Shown in pieces: positions 35,510 through 40,680 of a DNA stretch of 40,680 nucleotides. The DNA comes from Planctomycetia bacterium TMED53. Its GTDB lineage: Bacteria > Planctomycetota > UBA8108 > UBA1146. The notes under the pieces are model-generated. The model was not told the origin of the DNA and searched no databases. It was given only the letters and a program-made list of their open reading frames with translations. Every line of letters starts with the position of its first letter. The first letter of the stretch is position 1. A program made the position numbers and the translations under genes. The stretch is from assembly GCA_002167285.1 (NCBI GenBank), contig NHDG01000089.1, positions 1-40,680 of the forward strand. The letters run 5' to 3'.

Positions 35510-37024
35510 ATGTCTGATGATGCAGATCCAATACGAGCAGGCAGGCGGCTTTGGGTGGGAATTCCCGCTCCGACGATCGATTCGGAGACGAGGGATCTGC
35601 TGGAAGAGATTGAACCTGGCGGAGTGATTCTGTTTCGCAGGAACATCAATTCCCTTGATCAAGTCAAAGAGCTGACTTCGGGTTTAAGGGAGATCTGCGG
35701 TGACTCACTTCATGTTTGCATCGACCAGGAAGGGGGAAGGGTCGTTCGCTTCCCGGATGGGCTGACCTTCTTCCCTGGAAACATGTGCTTGGGTTCGATG
35801 GCGCTGTCAGATCCGGAGAAGGCCTCTGAGCTCGCTTGGGAACAGGGCTGGCACACGGGTCTGGAACTGGCCGAGTTGGGAATCGACGTCAATTTGGCTC
35901 CGTGTGTAGACCTCGTTTCTTGCGCCGACTCCAGAGGTATCGGTTCCCGCTCCTTTGGCTCAAATCCACAGATCGCGATCTCATTAGCCACCTCCATCGG
36001 TCAAGGGATGCGCGCTGCAGGAGTCTCCGATTGTTGGAAGCACTATCCAGGTTTGGGCAGAGTGACCATCGATCCGCACTTTGGTTTGCCGGCGACCGAT
36101 GCGGAGGGAATGAGTCAAGACTTGGAACCATTCGGTAGCGCTGCTTCGGCAGGTGCTGCAATGGTGATGACCAGTCACGTCATCGCCATGGGGCTCGATT
36201 CCAAAAACCCCGTGACCACATCTGCTGCTGCGGTAGGGGAGTTGAGGAGTGGGCTCGATTTTTCAGGTGTGGTGATGACCGATTGCCTCGAAATGGGTGG
36301 AGTTTCGGAGCTTTCCCCGGGAGATCTCGCAGAGAAATCCCTGAGGGCGGGCCATGATGTTTTGCTCGTCAGCCATACTCCTGAGCTTCAAAGGCAAATT
36401 CATCGGCGGCTGACAGATCTACTCAGCCAGGAAGATGATGACCACCGGGAGAGCCTTCTAAGATTAGATCAGCTTTCAAGAGGCTCGGTATCCGAACGGG
36501 AACCCTCAAGTCGCAGTGGTCGAGAGGTCGCCCTGGAGATCTGTCGAGGAGGGGTCAGTTTGTTGAGGGGTGAGCTTCCTTCTTTGCCATTGGCAGGAAG
36601 CTGGCACCTCGTGTTACCCCAAAACTTTTCTCACAGCCCCGTTGAGGATCCACGTCCAGCGACCGAGTTGGAGTTGTTGCAAGAGGAAGTACCCGCGCTT
36701 CAATCGGTCCAGAAATTTGATACTGCGCAGGATCTGCAGAAGTTGGCAGTGGACTGGCAGAGCCAAACTGAAAAGTCGCAAATCGTCGTCGCCATCCAGG
36801 GAGCTCGCCTTCAGGCAGATCTTCAGGAGGCTTTGTCTCTTTGCGAGGCGAGTAGTGTATTCATGATCGTTTTGCTACTGGAGGACCCCAGGGATCTGGA
36901 GTCGCTTCCAACGGGTGACTCGGTCGCTGTCTTGTGTGCTCACGGTGCCCGTCCCTTGCACTTAAGGACCCTTGCAGAGGTATTGAGGGGAGAGACGATC
37001 CCCCGTGGTGGTCAGCCGATTTGA
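35510..37024 (+). CDS. nagZ: Glycoside hydrolase family 3 beta-N-acetylhexosaminidase (NagZ-like)
   Basis: The protein has 504 residues. The GH3 TIM barrel spans about 10-330: LLEEIEPGGVILFRRN, CIDQEGGRVVRF, GIDVNLAPCVDL, SRSFGSNPQ, KHYPGLGRVTIDPHFGLP, VMTSHVIAM and VVMTDCLEMGGVS. The Asp of MTDCLEM corresponds to the nucleophile, and the Asp-x-His of TIDPH to the acid/base pair of NagZ enzymes. NagZ removes N-acetylglucosamine from peptidoglycan turnover products. Oddities: GHG in the usual KHFPGHG is GLG, and DCLEM replaces DDLEM. About 150 residues follow the barrel (QKFDTAQDLQ, SVFMIVLLLEDP, VLCAHGARPLHLRTL), a second domain as in the longer NagZ types. No signal peptide is present, so it is probably cytoplasmic. 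A terminator shared with boxB lies just beyond. Confidence 0.9.
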   Translation: MSDDADPIRAGRRLWVGIPAPTIDSETRDLLEEIEPGGVILFRRNINSLDQVKELTSGLREICGDSLHVCIDQEGGRVVRFPDGLTFFPGNMCLGSMALSDPEKASELAWEQGWHTGLELAELGIDVNLAPCVDLVSCADSRGIGSRSFGSNPQIAISLATSIGQGMRAAGVSDCWKHYPGLGRVTIDPHFGLPATDAEGMSQDLEPFGSAASAGAAMVMTSHVIAMGLDSKNPVTTSAAAVGELRSGLDFSGVVMTDCLEMGGVSELSPGDLAEKSLRAGHDVLLVSHTPELQRQIHRRLTDLLSQEDDDHRESLLRLDQLSRGSVSEREPSSRSGREVALEICRGGVSLLRGELPSLPLAGSWHLVLPQNFSHSPVEDPRPATELELLQEEVPALQSVQKFDTAQDLQKLAVDWQSQTEKSQIVVAIQGARLQADLQEALSLCEASSVFMIVLLLEDPRDLESLPTGDSVAVLCAHGARPLHLRTLAEVLRGETIPRGGQPI

Positions 37025-37028
37025 TGAT

Positions 37029-37063
37029 AAAAAAAGCCCGCAGTTCAGTTTGAACTGCAGGCT
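37029..37063 (-). terminator. Terminator of the boxCB unit (possibly bidirectional)
   Basis: On the minus strand GCAGTTCA pairs with TGAACTGC (51-58 and 40-47 after 37000), extended by AGCC/GGCT across one mismatch, and is followed by seven T (37035-37029). It lies 24 bases after the boxB stop. On the plus strand the tail is CTCTCTTCTT, so it may also serve the GH3 gene weakly. Confidence 0.9.
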
Positions 37064-37086
37064 CTCTTCTTCGCTGTTTCTCGTGA

Positions 37087-38502
37087 TTAAAGACGAACGT
37101 ATTCGAAGTCGACTTCTTGGCCGTTGATCCCTCTGGCGGGCGGGGCAATCCAGTTCGCCATCTTTCCCGGTTCAGTGACCGGGTGCATGATCGACTTGAG
37201 GTAGTCATTGTCGTCGGTGTTCAGCATCCATTCGTGCATGTTGGCGCGGAACTCTTCCTCAGTGATCAGGTTCCCTTCGGGGTCGAAGTGGTGATCGGAA
37301 TAGATCCCCTGTGCCCGGTGGAAGCGGCGGTTGGGAAGTTTGAATCGGGTATCGAGGCCACTCTTTTCGAGGGTGCGATTCCACTTTCTGAGAGCCCTCT
37401 CACAATCAGCGATGTACTCCTCGCGGAGAACCTCATTGAGAGTGTTACGGTAGGGCATCTCTTCTTCAACGACGACGCCGTTTTTCACGATGGGAATCAC
37501 CTTGATTCCGTCCTTCATGATGTGGTCCTCGTAGCGGCCCGGTTCTTTGAAGCGGCCCTTCAGCCCTTCTCCGAAGAAGTTTGCTGCATTGGAGGAGATT
37601 TCTCCTCCGAAGAGGTCGAGGCTGTAACTGAACCAGTAATTGATCGATCTCTGGATCATGTCGAGGGGGATTCCCCCGGCGGTTTCAGCTTGGCCATCGG
37701 TCTCGATCGTCAGTTCCGCACTTCGTTTGATGATTCGATCGATCCCGGTTTCTCCTACAAAGAGGTGGTGGGCTTCTTCGGTAAGCATGAACTCACAGGT
37801 TCTTGCCAGCGGTTCGAAACCGCTTTCTGCGAGGGAAGCGAGCTGGAACTTACCGTCTCGATCAGTGAAGTGAGTGAAGCTGAAGAATGAGAGCCAGTGG
37901 TCACAAGGCTCGTTGAAAGCATTGAGGATCCTGGGTTTGTCTTCGTCACCGCTTCTGCGACTCAGGAGTTCTTCCGCCTCGTCGCGACCGTCTTTTCCGA
38001 AGAAGCGGAAGAGCAGGTAGACCATAGCCCATAGGTGGCGACCTTCCTCAACATTCACCTGGAAGAGGTTTCTCATGTCGTAAAGAGAGGGGGCAATGCT
38101 ACCCAGGTAGCGCTGCTGTTCCACAGAAGCGGGCTCGGTATCTGCCTGGGTGACGATGATTCGGCGAAGATTTCCGCGGTACTCTCCGGGGATTTCTTTC
38201 CAGGTTGGTTTGCCAAAATGGTCGCCGAATCCGATGGTGCGTTCTCCGCCACCATCGGGAGCGAGGAAGATTCCCCAGCGATAGTCGGGCATTTTGACGT
38301 AGTCGAAGTTCGCCCAGCCGCCCGCCTCGACGGAGACAGCGGTTCTCAGGTAGATGTCCTTGGACTGGAAGCCCACAGGGCCCATGTCGTTCCACCACTC
38401 CATGTACATCGGAAGCCAATGTTCCAATGCACGTTGAAGCCTTTTGTCGCTCGAAAGATCGACGTTGTTGGGAATCTTGCCGTTTTGATCTACCTTGCTC
38501 AT
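37087..38502 (-). CDS. boxB: Benzoyl-CoA 2,3-epoxidase, oxygenase subunit BoxB
   Basis: The protein has 471 residues from ATG 38502, chosen because GGGGGA lies six bases upstream; an in-frame start at 38535 would overlap boxC. BoxB is the diiron oxygenase that, with the reductase BoxA, epoxidises benzoyl-CoA. The ferritin-like diiron ligands are visible: Glu in SVEQQRYLGS, the E-x-x-H of NVEEGRHLWAM, Asp in EPCDHWLSFF and the E-x-x-H of LTEEAHHLFVGETG. The N-terminal phrase HWLPMYMEWWNDMGP and the C-terminal MHPVTEPGKMANWIAPPARG are also BoxB-like, and length is normal. It follows boxC by 13 bases. boxA is not present here, so electrons must come from a reductase encoded elsewhere. A relaxed CoA-thioester substrate cannot be excluded. 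Confidence 0.95.
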   Translation of the reverse strand: MSKVDQNGKIPNNVDLSSDKRLQRALEHWLPMYMEWWNDMGPVGFQSKDIYLRTAVSVEAGGWANFDYVKMPDYRWGIFLAPDGGGERTIGFGDHFGKPTWKEIPGEYRGNLRRIIVTQADTEPASVEQQRYLGSIAPSLYDMRNLFQVNVEEGRHLWAMVYLLFRFFGKDGRDEAEELLSRRSGDEDKPRILNAFNEPCDHWLSFFSFTHFTDRDGKFQLASLAESGFEPLARTCEFMLTEEAHHLFVGETGIDRIIKRSAELTIETDGQAETAGGIPLDMIQRSINYWFSYSLDLFGGEISSNAANFFGEGLKGRFKEPGRYEDHIMKDGIKVIPIVKNGVVVEEEMPYRNTLNEVLREEYIADCERALRKWNRTLEKSGLDTRFKLPNRRFHRAQGIYSDHHFDPEGNLITEEEFRANMHEWMLNTDDNDYLKSIMHPVTEPGKMANWIAPPARGINGQEVDFEYVRL

Positions 38503-38515
38503 GTGAGTCCCCCGT

Positions 38516-40150
38516 TCAAACCCTATCCCAGGCAAACTCCGGTCTCTCCGGACGTCCGTACAGGGTCAAGGCTCCATTCGGTCCAGTTGCGTTCGGTCGT
38601 ATGAAAATCCAGTTTTGCCACGCGCTCAATCTTCCGAAGACTTTGCTCTCCATGTTCTCGGGGCCTGCGAATCGCAGATTTGCCTCCATGCCTGTCAACG
38701 AATCGGGAGAGAGGCTCACCCTTTCGTCGATGGCGACGGGGACCATGTCTTCGAAATCAAACTCGTCGAGGGCTTCGGTGATCAACCCCAGCTCTTCAGC
38801 CTCGGTGGCTTCAAGGCGATCGAAATTCCGGGAGCTACTTTGCAGAAGCTCTTCTTCACCCAAGAGGCGACAGGCGTGGCGGGTGATCCCGGTCGTCATC
38901 GGTAGTAAACCCTCATTCATCGGAGAGCGCTGAATCTCAACACCTTCTTCGTCGAGCATGTAAAGACGATCACAGGCCAAAGCCAACTCTAGCATCGACC
39001 CGCCGAAGCAGGATCCATTTTCGATCAGGGCAAAGAAGCTGCAGGAAGTTCTCTCGACACGTTGGATGACGTGACTGATCAAGTAAGTGATCTGGTCGAC
39101 GAGCCAGTCACCCTTGTGATCGATGAGGATTTGATCCCAAGCTTTGATGTCATGGAGATTGCCCTGGGTGCTCAGTAGAACCAATCCTGTGTGGTGTCGA
39201 TTGACTCTCAGGTCGAGGATGGCGTCTTCCAATTCGCGAGCAAACTTCAGTGGCCAGAACTGATCTCCGGCAGCATGGATCTCTTCGATGCTCTGGGGGG
39301 CTCCGTCCAGTGACGGTACCTGGATTTCCAGTTTTGCCACGCGGCGATCGTTCTCGTAGGCGACGCTCAGGGTTGAGTACTTGCGGGTATCGTCTTCATC
39401 GACAAATGGGATCTCTCCGAGAGTGATGCCTTTGCGCTCTTCCCTGCCAGGTCTTTCTTCACGTTTTGAAACGAGGTGTTCAGAGAGTTTGTCATTGAAC
39501 TTTGACTTCGGGGCGAGGGCATCGACCAATCCCCAATTGAGCGCTTTCTTGCCTTTGAATCCCTCGGCGAGGGTGCAGAAGACATCCGCCCTATCCCTTC
39601 TCACTTTGCGTTTATCGACGAGGCGCGTGAGTCCACCAGTTCCCGGCAGTACACCAAGAAGAGGAGTTTCAGGGAGGCTGACGGCACTGTTTCCATCATC
39701 AACGAGCCAGATCTCTTCACAGGCGAGCGCCAGCTCGTAACCACCCCCGGCGCAGGGGCCGGTGATGGCACAGATGGTGGCGACATCCGCTTGCTCAGAC
39801 CAGTCTTCCAACTCACAACGGGTTTCATTGGTGAACTTGCAGAAGTTGACCTTCCACGCGTGGCTGGAGACTCCGAGCATGTGAATGTTTGCACCGGCGC
39901 AGAAGACTTGTTCGTGAGCACTGCTGACCACCAGCGAGGTGATCTCTGGATGCTCAAAGCGCAGTCGGCGCACGATATCCGCCAGCTCGATATCGACTCC
40001 CAGATCATAGGAGTTCAGTTTGAGCTCATAGCCGTCCTTGAGAGGGTGATCCGGGTTCACATTCATATTGACCCGCATCTCCTGACCATTCTTTTCCACT
40101 TGCCAGTGACGGTATTTGGAAGGATCGGTCTGCAAGGAAATGTTGTCCAT
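38516..40150 (-). CDS. boxC: 2,3-epoxybenzoyl-CoA dihydrolase BoxC
   Basis: The protein has 544 residues from ATG 40150, preceded by AAAGGGA about nine bases upstream; MDNISLQTDPSKYRHWQVE is a normal BoxC beginning and length fits the family. The enzyme opens and cleaves the epoxide made by BoxAB, giving dehydroadipyl semialdehyde-CoA and formate. Two crotonase-like regions are seen: an N-terminal one with VFCAGANIHMLG and GPCAGGGYELALACEE, and a C-terminal one with GSCFGGSMLELALACD. The frame stays open upstream to ATG 40333, adding 61 residues (starting MTKKQPPRVTVKV) with plausible codons but no good ribosome binding site. This could be a real N-terminal extension or a separate leader. boxB follows after 13 bases in the same unit. 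Confidence 0.94.
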   Translation of the reverse strand: MDNISLQTDPSKYRHWQVEKNGQEMRVNMNVNPDHPLKDGYELKLNSYDLGVDIELADIVRRLRFEHPEITSLVVSSAHEQVFCAGANIHMLGVSSHAWKVNFCKFTNETRCELEDWSEQADVATICAITGPCAGGGYELALACEEIWLVDDGNSAVSLPETPLLGVLPGTGGLTRLVDKRKVRRDRADVFCTLAEGFKGKKALNWGLVDALAPKSKFNDKLSEHLVSKREERPGREERKGITLGEIPFVDEDDTRKYSTLSVAYENDRRVAKLEIQVPSLDGAPQSIEEIHAAGDQFWPLKFARELEDAILDLRVNRHHTGLVLLSTQGNLHDIKAWDQILIDHKGDWLVDQITYLISHVIQRVERTSCSFFALIENGSCFGGSMLELALACDRLYMLDEEGVEIQRSPMNEGLLPMTTGITRHACRLLGEEELLQSSSRNFDRLEATEAEELGLITEALDEFDFEDMVPVAIDERVSLSPDSLTGMEANLRFAGPENMESKVFGRLSAWQNWIFIRPNATGPNGALTLYGRPERPEFAWDRV

Positions 40151-40435
40151 GGAGTTGTCCCTTTCGTGGTCCGTGACCGGCAGAGTCTTCGTGGACACAC
40201 AAGGGTGACCAGGGACTCCATCTAACCCCTTGACCGGGGTGCCGGGATCAACGGACGTAGCCGCTCCATCCTGCATGAATGGGACATTCGGAGCAACCTT
40301 TACGGTCACTCTGGGGGGCTGTTTCTTGGTCATATCACGGTCTTACGATTTGCTGGAGACGATGGGTAGCCTTGGGATATGATTCAGGGCTGTCGGCCGG
40401 GGGTTTTTCCGGCCGGGAAAGGATGGATTCGCGCC
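40151..40435. promoter_or_regulatory. Divergent boxC-panD intergenic region with a GC-rich hairpin
   Basis: CGGCCGG at 40394-40400 pairs perfectly with CCGGCCG at 40409-40415 around an eight-base loop. It lies 20 bases before the panD ATG, inside the expected leader. It lacks a T tail, so it may act in the leader instead of terminating transcription. Part of the region (40151-40333) is open in the boxC frame. No clear promoter hexamers were found. Confidence 0.4.
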
Positions 40436-40680
40436 ATGCGGCGAACCCTTCTGCACTCAAAAATTCACCGTGCGACGGTCACCGGGGCAGACCTCGACTA
40501 CGAGGGCAGTGTCTCCATCGATACCGACCTGCTGGAGGCGGCAGATATCCTGCCCGGCCAACAGGTGCACATATGGAATATCACCCGGGGAACCCGGATC
40601 GTGACCTATGCGCTGCCTGGAGAGGCGGGCTCCGGAACCATTTGTATCAATGGGGCCGCAGCTCACCAAAACGAGCCGGG
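40436..40680 (+). CDS. panD: Aspartate 1-decarboxylase PanD (3' truncated)
   Basis: The first 81 residues are present; the gene runs off the right edge. PanD makes beta-alanine from aspartate for pantothenate and CoA. The chain begins [16 protein letters not shown], and the self-processing site Gly-Ser lies in [10 protein letters not shown], where cleavage gives the pyruvoyl group in this family. The phrases [21 protein letters not shown] and [10 protein letters not shown] (first given only as [14 protein letters not shown]) follow the family closely. The ATG at 40436 is chosen by homology; AAAGGA lies about twelve bases upstream. It diverges from boxC. A link through CoA demand is conceivable but not shown. 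Confidence 0.95.
   Translation, partial: MRRTLLHSKIHRATVTGADLDYEGSVSIDTDLLEAADILPGQQVHIWNITRGTRIVTYALPGEAGSGTICINGAAAHQNEP

Noticed and set aside
37117-37890. 257-residue plus-strand frame opposite boxB
   Set aside because: It is antisense to a clear BoxB with all iron ligands, and has no recognisable features.
1-40680. Search for CRISPR arrays, tRNAs, rRNAs, insertion sequences and integrases
   Set aside because: No regularly spaced direct repeats, cloverleaf sequences, rRNA segments, transposase motifs or flanking inverted repeats were recognised by eye.

Overview
The window reads as a chromosome segment of a member of the Planctomycetota, or a close relative, probably marine or environmental. 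This placement is inferred from protein style and not from a marker gene. The signs are several very long secreted proteins with cohesin-like, Ig-like, FG-GAP and IPT/TIG modules ending in type I dockerin repeats and a Pro/Cys tail, a TonB-like transmembrane protein fused to a squalene-cyclase-like alpha/alpha toroid, a glycine-rich giant lipoprotein, frequent TTG/GTG starts, and moderate GC. No rRNA, tRNA, CRISPR array, insertion sequence or phage gene was recognised.

Layout. (1) Positions 1-11833: a run of five plus-strand genes for exported proteins, the first cut by the window edge. All end in a dockerin-like pair of calcium-binding loops followed by a related Pro-rich tail. Strong intrinsic terminators separate most of them. 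(2) 11954-22730: a plus-strand housekeeping block. It holds a RadC-like JAB protein, a metallophosphoesterase that appears to start at CTG, yidC, mnmE, nrdR, an unrecognised 431-residue protein and smc. (3) 22943-25775: a three-gene regulatory operon with ATGA overlaps. It encodes a degenerate sigma-54-activator-like AAA+ protein, an HD-GYP response regulator and a complete sigma-54 activator lacking a receiver. (4) 25812-28387: two minus-strand envelope genes, a GspC/PDZ-like membrane protein and the TonB-like/toroid protein. An 867-base region without a convincing gene follows. (5) 29255-33277: a glycine-rich 1340-residue lipoprotein with a very strong terminator. (6) 33551-37024: an archaeal-type (class II) glyceraldehyde-3-phosphate dehydrogenase homologue, a HEAT-like helical-repeat protein on the minus strand, and a NagZ-like GH3 protein. 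(7) 37087-40150: boxC and boxB on the minus strand (aerobic benzoyl-CoA pathway), diverging from panD, which is cut by the right edge.

How the genes fit together. The left third looks like a locus for a family of surface or extracellular-matrix proteins that carry both cohesin-like and dockerin-like modules. The centre is translation, tRNA modification, membrane insertion, dNTP control and chromosome segregation. The regulatory operon probably links a phosphorylated receiver and c-di-GMP breakdown to sigma-54 transcription; its target is not visible here. The box genes give two consecutive steps of aerobic benzoyl-CoA breakdown, but the reductase boxA, the ligase and boxD are not in the window.

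The best candidates for something undescribed are the dockerin-tail family with its conserved post-dockerin motif, and the operon pairing a dead-looking AAA+ with a live one around an HD-GYP regulator.
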